A stretch of 5,895 nucleotides of DNA from Bacteroidota bacterium (GTDB lineage: Bacteria; Bacteroidota; Bacteroidia; Chitinophagales; Saprospiraceae): the NCBI GenBank assembly GCA_024280135.1, contig JAJRQS010000363.1, forward strand, positions 1 through 5,895. Direction: 5' to 3'. The first letter of the stretch is position 1. Every line of letters starts with the position of its first letter. Positions 1 through 5,895 of this stretch are shown one piece after another. Below the pieces are notes generated by a model. It saw nothing but the letters and a program-made list of their open reading frames with translations. It did not search any database and was not told where the DNA came from. The position numbers and the translations under genes are program-made.

Positions 1-167
1 CAAAAGAAAAGATATTTATCAATTCCTATTCGCTCGCCTTTAAAAGTAATTCCCAGGAACAGAGGATTAATACTTGATTTTTCATGGTTATTACTTTAGT
101 TAAGAATACACTATAGACACCTAAAATATACAAATTGCTACCTAGTGACTTTACAATATTTCCTACC
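1..167. other. AT-rich intergenic region, no gene recognised
   Basis: This stretch lies beyond the terminator of the large gene. Stops in the readable frames leave only tiny ORFs, such as a 19-codon minus-strand frame starting ATGAAAAATCAAG (85-26) and a 10-codon plus-strand frame at 84. Neither has a convincing ribosome site or a recognisable product. I found no tRNA-like fold, no strong inverted repeat and no clean Bacteroidota promoter (TTG with a TAnnTTTG element at proper spacing). It could be a leader or trailer of a gene beyond the left edge. Confidence 0.6.
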
Positions 168-199
168 AAATAAAAAGCCCTACCAAAAGGCAGGGCTTT
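168..199 (-). terminator. Intrinsic (Rho-independent) terminator of the large gene
   Basis: On the minus strand, positions 199-189 (AAAGCCCTGCC) pair with 184-174 (GGTAGGGCTTT) around a TTTT loop, giving 11 continuous pairs including one G-U wobble. The second arm runs into TTTTT-A-TTT (176-168). The hairpin begins 22 bases past the stop codon. On the plus strand the wobble becomes an A-C mismatch and the following run is only TTTAATTT, so the element is best suited to the minus-strand gene. It also supports the stop at 224-222 as the real end of the protein. Confidence 0.9.
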
Positions 200-221
200 A
201 ATTTAATATCATTAAATCCAA

Positions 222-3200
222 TTAGTGCTTATTCACCGTAATAGGCAAGCAAACTTTTGTTGGACAAGGTGAACAATTCGTAGGAGCATCATAAGCAGAT
301 ACCCTTGTGTTTGTAATGTTATTATCATTGACATACGCGGCTGTCACATCTATTCCAGTAGTTCCGTCAGCAGCTAACCCTCCGATTGTAAACACTTCTG
401 TTCCTTGGGTATTGGCTATTACGAAAGTTCTAGTCGTACCATCTTCTAAGGTAATCGTAATACTCTCCCCTGCTGTTGCATTTGCGTAAGTAACAGTCAC
501 ATCCAAAGAGTACGTATTTGTCAACCCATCACAAGTAGATGGAGATGCTAAATTTATGGCTATTGTTGGTGAACAATCAATGGCCTTAACTGGATAAATC
601 TGTGAATCAGAGCAACCACCATTAGCCAACGTTACGGTAACAGTATAATCAATGTCTGCTGCAGGATTACAAACTTCTGGTTTTTCAATCGAAGCATCAT
701 CCAAATTAGTTGCTGGAGACCAAACAATTGTGGCTCCCTCTAATTCGGCAGGAAGATTCAAGTTCAATGTCTCACAGCCTGTTTTACAAACGTCTATGGC
801 AGCATAAGGTCCAAAATTAATGGCACTAGGTTGATACAAAGTCTTATTAAATGAATTTGTACAAGTTCCAATATTTTGCGTAAGCTGCAAAGAAACTGGA
901 GCTCCATCTGCTGCGCCAGGATTCAAGTGAACAGTCGCAATATTTCCCGAAAGGGTCACGGTACCTGATGAGCTCGGCACTAAAGCAAAGTCGTTAAGAT
1001 TTGTTTCGGGACAAACAGGGAAAGTCAAGTCAGTTCCTGGACAAAGCGTAATTTCATCTTCTAGTGCATCAAAGAAAGTAGGTTCAAAATTATTAATTAA
1101 TTTTTCTGATGTTTTACAATTACAAGCGGAAGCAAAAGTTTGTGCCAAAATCATTGGGCATGCTTTACTCATTGGCACATCCAAACACATCGTGATAGTC
1201 ACCGTGTCACCAGAAGCTACATTGACCATATGGTCATTGCTGACAAGCTCTGGATCAAAGCTATCCAATGTTCCATTATTATTAACATCTTCATGCCATC
1301 CAACATGGACATTTCCTGAATAAGCTGGACCTGGGTTAACCAAATCAATTTCATAACAAACACTTCTTGTACCTGTTCCATTGCTACATGCCTCCGTCGC
1401 CCTGATATCAACGGTCGATAATGGTGGTCCTAAAGTAAGCGTTAAATATGGATTAATGCTATTCTGGACATTCACACCACAAGCCCCTCCACTAGAACAA
1501 GCCACACCCTCCACAAAACTCTTGATATCCATACCTACTTGCACAGTACCACACGATTCGGTAATTCCTTGCGTTGCCGAAAATTTAAAAGAAAATTGCT
1601 CTCCTTGTAAAAGTTTTGGCGCATCAAAACAAATGACTTTATCAATTCCAACTTGAGTAACCGTAATAGTTTTTGGTGTATATGATGGATTTGTAAAAAT
1701 GACTGAATTTGGCTGATACGATAAAGAAGGCGGAATAGTCAAACAAACTGTAACACTATCTGCAGTTGGATTGTTACTTACATTCAACGCTGTAATACTA
1801 AACTCATTTGCATTGGCTCCACAGTATACTACTTCAGGGTTTGCAAATGTCAATAATTGCGCAAAATCACCTGGTAGTGCTTGCTGCAAAATTAAAGGTG
1901 GAGATTGTACATTTCCTGAAGTTAATGGATTTACTCCGCAAGGATCCGTAGCTTTTGTTTCCGTCAGCAATATTGAACCAGACAAAAACTCATCACAATT
2001 CGTAACTGTTTTGAATCGAAAAGCAACTTTATTACTATCCAAACCTGATGTAACGCCTTTCAATCCAGCAGCATGAATATCTGAATCCCATGTATCTGTT
2101 GTATACTCATAATGGTTCCCATTTACAATATCTGGGTCAACAATTGATGTCCAAGTATTATACAAACCACCTGCAAAAGAATATTCCCAAGAACCTGGTA
2201 CTACCGAAAGCCCAGCTGGCAAATCAACATTCACATTTAGGTTTAACAACGTTAAAGGTTTAACATTTTTAATTAAAAATCCCATTATGATTTCATCACA
2301 CAACTGTGGATTAGGATCACCAGCTGCCGGATAAATCCAAGAAGTCTGCAAGCCTGCTTCTCCAAAAATATAAGCATAACATATTTCAGCTCCTGTACAA
2401 GCTTCTCCTACTCCAGCCAAAGCTGATAGGACATTAGCAGGTGCACATCCAGCAGAAAAATTAGTACAAATAGTGGGTGGAGGCAATGAAGGTTCTGGAC
2501 AATACTGAAGTGTTGTACCTACTCGCACCTTAACACACTGGCCATCTGCTAGATCAGGCAAATTTACATTATAAGTAGTTATTCCATCAGCGTCTGTCTT
2601 CACAAAAGTGAAGGCAAGTGGCGCGTCTGTATCATCTGTAACAGAAACTAAAGTAACACTTGCAGGAAGACTAATATTAGCTTGCACACCCGTCAATCCC
2701 GAAATACCACCAGCAGGTGGAGGGGTCGCACAAAGTTGCAACTCTACTATTTCAACTGAAGTGCCAGGCGAGCCCGCAGCTATTAAATCAGTACCGCTAC
2801 TATTAGTAACAGCTAGTCCAGAAGTGCCTTGACGTTGGTCCGATATAATAATATCACCAGAAGTTACGGACGTGGTATGAATACCATTTGGTAGTAACGC
2901 TTCATACCAGTTCCCACCAATAGGGTTCCCACTAGCATCTACTCGTATATATCGATTAGGCGCTACTGTTGGATTGTTTGTAGCAGAGTTATTCGTATTT
3001 CCCAGGTATCGACATGTAGTGGGCTCCCCAATTAAGTATTCCCAATCAAAATTCATCGTATATCCTGAAATAGGCGCTACATCTGGACAAAGCATGCACA
3101 TATCATAAGTCAAAATCATTGAATCTAAAGTTAAATTAAGACCCACACCAAATGGGGTAGCCCCAGATTCCTTAAAGTCAAACCCTACTGTTCCAGAAGC

Positions 3201-5895
3201 TCCAGAAGTGACGGAACAATACTCATCATTACCACTCGTCACACATTCTAGATTGTTTTTAGATGTTATCGTAATATCACTACTTAAACCATTGATATCT
3301 TTTAATTTAGCGTTGCCGCAAAAAGCACTAGGCTTATAAATGGGAACTTCTACATTTTTAATATTAACTAATGGTCTGAATTCATCTACAAACCATCCAT
3401 TGGGTATGGTTGCATCAAAAGTAAAAGTATGTTTTGCAGAGCCACCACAATCATCAATGGTTACTTCAGACTTACCTATTACATCACCAGGTATAATCGT
3501 TTCTACTAGCGGACTCTCTCCACAAGCATAGCTTGATGCGCCATAACAACTTGCTACATTGTAATCCAATTTATAAGTACTCGAGCTCAATCTAACCGCA
3601 AACACATGTTCTGGAGTGGGAACTAAGCCAGCTGGTAAAGTTCCATTCACTTGTGAGACTTGTCTTGCTAGTAATACAGGATTCTTAATTATGGGTACTT
3701 CCCAGTGAAAATAAAAAGTATCCTTTGCTTCAATATTATACGTATCTAGGAAGTCATCTAGACAATTACCGCCATCCATTACCTGTGAAGTATTGTCTCC
3801 CCTACAATCAACATGATAATCATATCCATTATAGATTGTAAACCCTACATACGCATTATCTCTAGAATCATACGAATTATAACGCAAACAACCTACTTCA
3901 TCATTCCCAGAACTAGACATTCCTGGTTTATAATTTTGGTGTTCATCCCCTATCATTAAAGCTTCTCCAAAATAATTCACAATAGGAGCTCTCCAATAAC
4001 GAGCACCTTCACTCTTATCCCTAACACAAGAAGGAATGGTCGTAAGATCTATAGGCACTTTAGTCGTCGTCCCATCTTTAATAAGGCTAAATGCAATCAA
4101 CTTTGAATTTTGGCCATCTGCTGTCAATTCATTATTTCCTCCATCAATATTCAAATCTGCCCCTGTAAAGAAATGCTGCCAGCTCCACCAAGCTACATTT
4201 TCAAAAAATTTCATATCATGAATTACATATTTTTCAATTCCGATCATGGTGTCTCCTGGCATAAAACGGGTCAAATCTGCAGGGCTATTCGCTAGCTTCT
4301 GCGCCCGAGTTACTTTCGTAGCCATGGTCTTATCCGTGTAGCCTAGGTTCTTTCGCGTAAAGCTATTTTCAGCCTGTTCAAACAGACATGCACAACCTGT
4401 AGCATAAGGGTCTCCTGAAAATAATTCTTGGCGACAAGCCCTGACTATCTCACAACCACCCACACAACCGTCACATTCTTCAATTACTTTGAAGTTTCCT
4501 ACCCAATACTGTCTAGGACCACAATTACCATCATTCATTTCGACTGTTACTTTATAACAAATTTCTGTTCCCGAGGCAATGCTTCCAACATTCATTTTTA
4601 ATATCTTTTGACCACCAGCAACCCTAGCCCAACTCAAATCTAAATCAGGGACATTCACATATCCAGAGCCATCATTAAATTGAGCAGAACCAGGCACAAA
4701 TTGTATATCATCCATCAACAAAGAATCACCTGCAAAATCAATCACAAGATAAGTACTTGCATTTCCAGTGCAGGCCCCTACATTTTCTGAATTGAAAGTA
4801 TAACAATATTCTAATTCTCTAGTCTTAGCACCTTTGCTACCTCCAAATTGTCCGAAATTGTACATAGGTGTAGTCCCTACTATATTCGCAGGGTCAGCTA
4901 ACAAGTTAGTTGTATCCGCTGTTGCTGTATATTTAATATCACTTCCTGTAACAGGTGGAAAAGACTTAAAAGACTGTCCACAGTTTGTCAATCCTTCTAC
5001 ATAAAACTGGGCAAATCCACAGTCCAATTTTGCACAACTTCCACTTCCATCACCACAAGTCATGTCTAAAAAAACACTTAATGTAAGCGTTTCTCCACCT
5101 GCTAAGTCATCAAAAAAACCATCTCCATCCGCATCTTCTAGCCCATTTGCGCCATCTGGATCGTTGGCTATAGCCCCAAAATCAATACTGATGTCTGAAC
5201 CTATCCAAGCGTAAGAACCTACAGGCAAAGACACTCCTCCAATCTGAACATCAGAAATAGTAAGGTTTGATTTTTCGCAAGTATTAAATCCTACTTTCAA
5301 ATTATTAATTAAAAATTGTCCAGTGTTTGGGTTTGGATTATTTACGACTAAATCTATTCGAGCGGGTGCGCCACAAATTGAAGCGCCATTTATTAAGGTA
5401 ACTGTTGCCGTAGGCGGAGCAGCACTTTGCGGCTGCACTTTTACAAAAGAGGTGGTCTCCGTTATGTTACAAGTATCTCCACCACAGCCATAAAATGCTT
5501 GGTATTTAATGGCAAAATCAGACCCAGTTGTTGGGCAAGCATCAGCACTATAACAAACCTCGACATCTATGTATTCATCGGTGTTAAATTTATTGTCAGA
5601 AGGATTGGGTGCTCCATTTCCAGAAAAATATGAATTATTAATATTAGCCGAAAAGATTAGATTATTGTAAGTATATGGAAGAGCAGTTCCATTGGCTTTC
5701 AAGGAGGTAATATTCACACCCATTGCTCCATTATCTAGCCCTAGTATCCTAAAGTTCATGCTATCCAAATAAGTATCAAGTCCATCCTGTGAAATCCTAA
5801 CGGTTTGACAAGAAGGCGTACCCAAATTTGAGATAATTGCTTGAGTGGGTGTCGTGCTTTGCACATTCAACACAGGAATACTCAGAGAATTATTA
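222..5895 (-). CDS. Giant cysteine-rich modular surface protein with DUF11/CARDB-like and PKD-like repeats (5' end outside window)
   Basis: One uninterrupted minus-strand frame of 1890 visible residues (about 200 kDa) ends at a TAA stop (224-222). The frame stays open to the right edge: Asn-Asn-Ser-Leu-Ser-Ile-Pro precede the GTG at 5873, so that GTG is an internal valine, and the true start and any signal peptide are not visible. Order of parts: cysteine-rich beta modules (1-477), an aromatic-rich segment (478-742), two more modules (743-1157), DUF11-like modules (1158-1485), a CARDB-like module (1486-1597), Ig and PKD-like domains (1598-1774), and a C-terminal beta domain (1775-1890). I count about 68 cysteines (3.6%), which suggests an oxidising extracytoplasmic location. 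DUF11, CARDB and PKD modules are known in Bacteroidota surface and adhesive proteins. A structural or adhesin-like role is inference, and no enzyme motif was found. Neither a YPNP-type nor a gliding-motility-type sorting domain ends the protein. The CDS call is near certain; the function is not. Confidence 0.95.
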   Translation of the reverse strand, partial: NNSLSIPVLNVQSTTPTQAIISNLGTPSCQTVRISQDGLDTYLDSMNFRILGLDNGAMGVNITSLKANGTALPYTYNNLIFSANINNSYFSGNGAPNPSDNKFNTDEYIDVEVCYSADACPTTGSDFAIKYQAFYGCGGDTCNITETTSFVKVQPQSAAPPTATVTLINGASICGAPARIDLVVNNPNPNTGQFLINNLKVGFNTCEKSNLTISDVQIGGVSLPVGSYAWIGSDISIDFGAIANDPDGANGLEDADGDGFFDDLAGGETLTLSVFLDMTCGDGSGSCAKLDCGFAQFYVEGLTNCGQSFKSFPPVTGSDIKYTATADTTNLLADPANIVGTTPMYNFGQFGGSKGAKTRELEYCYTFNSENVGACTGNASTYLVIDFAGDSLLMDDIQFVPGSAQFNDGSGYVNVPDLDLSWARVAGGQKILKMNVGSIASGTEICYKVTVEMNDGNCGPRQYWVGNFKVIEECDGCVGGCEIVRACRQELFSGDPYATGCACLFEQAENSFTRKNLGYTDKTMATKVTRAQKLANSPADLTRFMPGDTMIGIEKYVIHDMKFFENVAWWSWQHFFTGADLNIDGGNNELTADGQNSKLIAFSLIKDGTTTKVPIDLTTIPSCVRDKSEGARYWRAPIVNYFGEALMIGDEHQNYKPGMSSSGNDEVGCLRYNSYDSRDNAYVGFTIYNGYDYHVDCRGDNTSQVMDGGNCLDDFLDTYNIEAKDTFYFHWEVPIIKNPVLLARQVSQVNGTLPAGLVPTPEHVFAVRLSSSTYKLDYNVASCYGASSYACGESPLVETIIPGDVIGKSEVTIDDCGGSAKHTFTFDATIPNGWFVDEFRPLVNIKNVEVPIYKPSAFCGNAKLKDINGLSSDITITSKNNLECVTSGNDEYCSVTSGASGTVGFDFKESGATPFGVGLNLTLDSMILTYDMCMLCPDVAPISGYTMNFDWEYLIGEPTTCRYLGNTNNSATNNPTVAPNRYIRVDASGNPIGGNWYEALLPNGIHTTSVTSGDIIISDQRQGTSGLAVTNSSGTDLIAAGSPGTSVEIVELQLCATPPPAGGISGLTGVQANISLPASVTLVSVTDDTDAPLAFTFVKTDADGITTYNVNLPDLADGQCVKVRVGTTLQYCPEPSLPPPTICTNFSAGCAPANVLSALAGVGEACTGAEICYAYIFGEAGLQTSWIYPAAGDPNPQLCDEIIMGFLIKNVKPLTLLNLNVNVDLPAGLSVVPGSWEYSFAGGLYNTWTSIVDPDIVNGNHYEYTTDTWDSDIHAAGLKGVTSGLDSNKVAFRFKTVTNCDEFLSGSILLTETKATDPCGVNPLTSGNVQSPPLILQQALPGDFAQLLTFANPEVVYCGANANEFSITALNVSNNPTADSVTVCLTIPPSLSYQPNSVIFTNPSYTPKTITVTQVGIDKVICFDAPKLLQGEQFSFKFSATQGITESCGTVQVGMDIKSFVEGVACSSGGACGVNVQNSINPYLTLTLGPPLSTVDIRATEACSNGTGTRSVCYEIDLVNPGPAYSGNVHVGWHEDVNNNGTLDSFDPELVSNDHMVNVASGDTVTITMCLDVPMSKACPMILAQTFASACNCKTSEKLINNFEPTFFDALEDEITLCPGTDLTFPVCPETNLNDFALVPSSSGTVTLSGNIATVHLNPGAADGAPVSLQLTQNIGTCTNSFNKTLYQPSAINFGPYAAIDVCKTGCETLNLNLPAELEGATIVWSPATNLDDASIEKPEVCNPAADIDYTVTVTLANGGCSDSQIYPVKAIDCSPTIAINLASPSTCDGLTNTYSLDVTVTYANATAGESITITLEDGTTRTFVIANTQGTEVFTIGGLAADGTTGIDVTAAYVNDNNITNTRVSAYDAPTNCSPCPTKVCLPITVNKH
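225..572 (-). other. C-terminal beta domain with Cys/Pro tail (protein region)
   Basis: Residues 1775-1890 begin after Asp-Cys-Ser-Pro and contain alternating hydrophobic/polar strands such as TYSLDVTVTY, ESITITLEDG and GIDVTAAYVND. An 'SAYDAPTNC' segment then leads to the tail CSPCPTKVCLPITVNKH, with cysteines at 1874, 1877 and 1882. The length and strand pattern fit an Ig-like or bacterial beta-sandwich fold; I cannot name the family. From memory, similar 'CxxxxCxPxxxxK' endings occur in Bacteroidota modular proteins, but I could not confirm this here. The domain stands where a type IX secretion sorting domain would normally be, so an unrecognised sorting or anchoring role is possible but unproven. 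Confidence 0.6.
573..1103 (-). other. Ig-like domain followed by PKD-like domain (protein region)
   Basis: Residues 1598-1690 open with 'EDEITLCPGTDLTFPVCPE' and run through 'GTVTLSGNIATVHLNPGAADG', a strand-rich Ig-like pattern with cysteines at 1618, 1628 and 1678. Residues 1691-1774 carry the recurrent Bacteroidota PKD-like signature: 'CETLNLNLPAELEGATIVWSP', then 'ATNLDDASIEKPEVC' and 'DYTVTVTLANGGC'. The Trp-Ser-Pro is at 1725-1727 and the 'LDD...KPEVC' segment at 1731-1742. Such domains are commonly stalk or spacer units of secreted Bacteroidota proteins, often in tandem ahead of a sorting domain. Here only the domain described at 225-572 follows. The PKD-like call is fairly secure; the preceding Ig-like call rests on pattern alone. 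Confidence 0.7.
1104..1439 (-). other. CARDB-like module with dockerin/EF-hand-like calcium loop (protein region)
   Basis: Residues 1486-1597 follow the CARDB-type pattern of a cell-adhesion-related beta-sandwich: 'CYEIDLVNPGP' (1513-1523), 'GNVHVGWHEDVNNNGTLD', 'PELVSNDHMVNVASGD' and 'TVTITMCLDVP'. Within it, Asp1536-x-Asn1538-x-Asn1540-Gly1541-x-x-Asp1544-x-x-Asp1547 (1289-1254) matches the spacing of calcium-binding dockerin or EF-hand-like loops, so calcium stabilisation is plausible. The module closes with four cysteines (1570, 1579, 1591, 1593), like other modules of this protein. Calcium binding is inferred from spacing only. Confidence 0.65.
1440..2423 (-). other. Two DUF11-like modules (protein region)
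   Basis: Residues 1158-1337 show the DUF11 hallmark of strands 'FLIKNVKPLTLLNLNVNVDL' followed by 'LPAGLSVVPGS' (1225-1235), then a Cys-bearing end 'AFRFKTVTNC'. Residues 1338-1485 repeat the plan: 'CGANANEFSITALNVSNNPT', 'IPPSLSYQPNS' (1387-1397), then 'LQGEQFSFKFSATQG' and 'SFVEGVACSSGGACG'. DUF11 units are about this size, are usually tandem, and occur in cell-envelope proteins of many bacteria, where they act as spacers or adhesive elements. These two are the clearest members in the window and guided the reading of the more divergent modules. Confidence 0.75.
2424..3668 (-). other. Two divergent beta modules, second DUF11-like (protein region)
   Basis: Residues 743-957 contain strand-rich segments 'SEVTIDDCGGSAKHTFTFD', 'ATIPNGWFVDEFRPLVNIKN' and 'LDSMILTYDMCMLCPDVAP', with paired cysteines at 783/791, 884/893 and 933/936. 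I cannot assign this part to a family. Residues 958-1157 include a Ser/Thr/Gly-rich stretch and then a DUF11-like core: 'GVQANISLPASVTLVSVTD', 'YNVNLPDLADGQCVKVRV' and a Cys-rich end with cysteines at 1132, 1143 and 1150. A short proline run 'PEPSLPPP' separates core and end. Module boundaries are approximate and set by the Cys-rich tails. Confidence 0.5.
3669..4463 (-). other. Unrecognised aromatic-rich segment (protein region)
   Basis: Residues 478-742 differ in composition from the rest. After a Cys cluster (481, 487, 501, 503) comes a 119-residue stretch without cysteine (504-622), unusual in a protein that otherwise averages one per about 28 residues. It holds basic residues (SFTRKNLGYTDK, ATKVTRAQK), the aromatic run AWWSWQHFF (WWSW at 569-572), an Asp/Asn-rich DLNIDGGNNELTADG, and later YW and Tyr/Asn/Asp-rich stretches such as YNGYDYHVDC. 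It could be an inserted functional domain, perhaps a binding head carried on the beta-sandwich stalk. I recognise no family and no catalytic motif. Confidence 0.5.
4464..5894 (-). other. Three tandem Cys-rich beta modules at the visible N-terminal side (protein region)
   Basis: Residues 1-156, 157-319 and 320-477 each show beta-rich cores ending in a strand after an acidic/Gly turn, followed by a cysteine tail: 'DEYIDVEVCYSADAC' in the first, 'GGETLTLSVFLDMTC' in the second, 'SGTEICYKVTVEMNDGNC' in the third. The second has 'DLVVNNPNPNTG', as in CARDB/DUF11 units, and an acidic stretch DPDGANGLEDADGDGFFDD (245-263; 5162-5106) whose DADGDGFFDD part resembles thrombospondin type 3 or EF-hand-like calcium loops. 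The third includes 'DDIQFVPGSAQFNDGSG', echoing the 'LPAGL..VPGS' of DUF11. The first may be incomplete because the gene continues past the window. Confidence 0.55.

Noticed and set aside
26..85. Minus-strand 19-codon ORF starting ATGAAAAATCAAG
   Set aside because: It is too short, has no clear ribosome site and no recognisable product, and lies past the terminator in AT-rich sequence.
105..160. Possible minus-strand promoter with TTG and a CAATTTG element
   Set aside because: The downstream box lacks the TA of the Bacteroidota TAnnTTTG consensus, and the spacer is about 15 bases, shorter than usual. Not better than chance in AT-rich DNA.
307..489. Plus-strand ORF of 60 codons opposite the large gene
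   Set aside because: It is antisense to a continuous coding frame, has low-complexity Val/Pro/Ser composition, and shows no recognisable domain. It is a by-product of few stops on the reverse strand.
1217..1411. Minus-strand 64-codon ORF in another frame
   Set aside because: It overlaps the large frame completely, is rich in Met and Ile, and has no known motif. The CARDB-like frame through the same bases is clearly the real one.
1381..2076. Plus-strand ORFs of 91 and 101 codons (1381-1656 and 1771-2076)
   Set aside because: Both are antisense shadows over DUF11-like coding sequence, without a ribosome site or protein-like motif.
1087..5312. Identical 14-base string at 1087-1100 and 5299-5312
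   Set aside because: It is AT-only sequence encoding Leu-Ile-Asn-Asn in both places. The flanking sequences differ, so it is not a DNA repeat element.
2608..5633. Other antisense ORFs at 2608-2832, 3340-3531, 4036-4221, 4110-4295 and 5427-5633
   Set aside because: All lie opposite supported protein modules and lack independent coding evidence.
1..5895. CRISPR array, insertion sequence, tRNA or rRNA
   Set aside because: No regularly spaced direct repeats, terminal inverted repeats, transposase frame or RNA-gene signature were seen. The window is coding sequence plus a short spacer.

Overview
The window is almost filled by one very long minus-strand reading frame, at least 1890 codons and open at the right edge. 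A 221-base AT-rich non-coding stretch lies at the left, downstream of the gene's stop codon. The DNA is roughly 40% G+C with a uniform codon style throughout. The protein has the look of secreted proteins of Bacteroidota: DUF11/CARDB-type beta-sandwich modules, a PKD-like module with a 'WSPATNLDD...KPEVC' signature, and abundant Asn, Thr, Gly and Cys. Saprospiria-like marine bacteria come to mind because they carry such giant cysteine-rich proteins, but that finer placement is inference.

Layout, in the direction of transcription (right to left): three tandem cysteine-rich beta-sandwich modules (5894-4464), with a calcium-loop-like acidic stretch in the second; an aromatic-rich segment that I do not recognise (4463-3669); two further modules (3668-2424); two modules with clear DUF11 character (2423-1440); a CARDB-like module with a dockerin/EF-hand-like loop (1439-1104); two Ig/PKD-like domains (1103-573); and a C-terminal beta domain with a short Cys/Pro tail (572-225). 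The stop codon at 224-222 is followed 22 bases later by a strong intrinsic terminator (199-168). Positions 1-167 hold no gene I can support.

There is one gene, so no pathway can be read from neighbours. The most likely role is an exported, disulfide-stabilised structural or adhesive surface protein. No catalytic motif was recognised. The N-terminus, signal peptide, start codon and promoter lie outside the window. The points most worth a second look are the Cys-bearing tail shared by successive modules, the absence of either standard type IX secretion sorting domain at a genuine C-terminus, and the unrecognised aromatic segment. Residue numbers below count the first complete codon in the window (Asn, 5894-5892) as residue 1.
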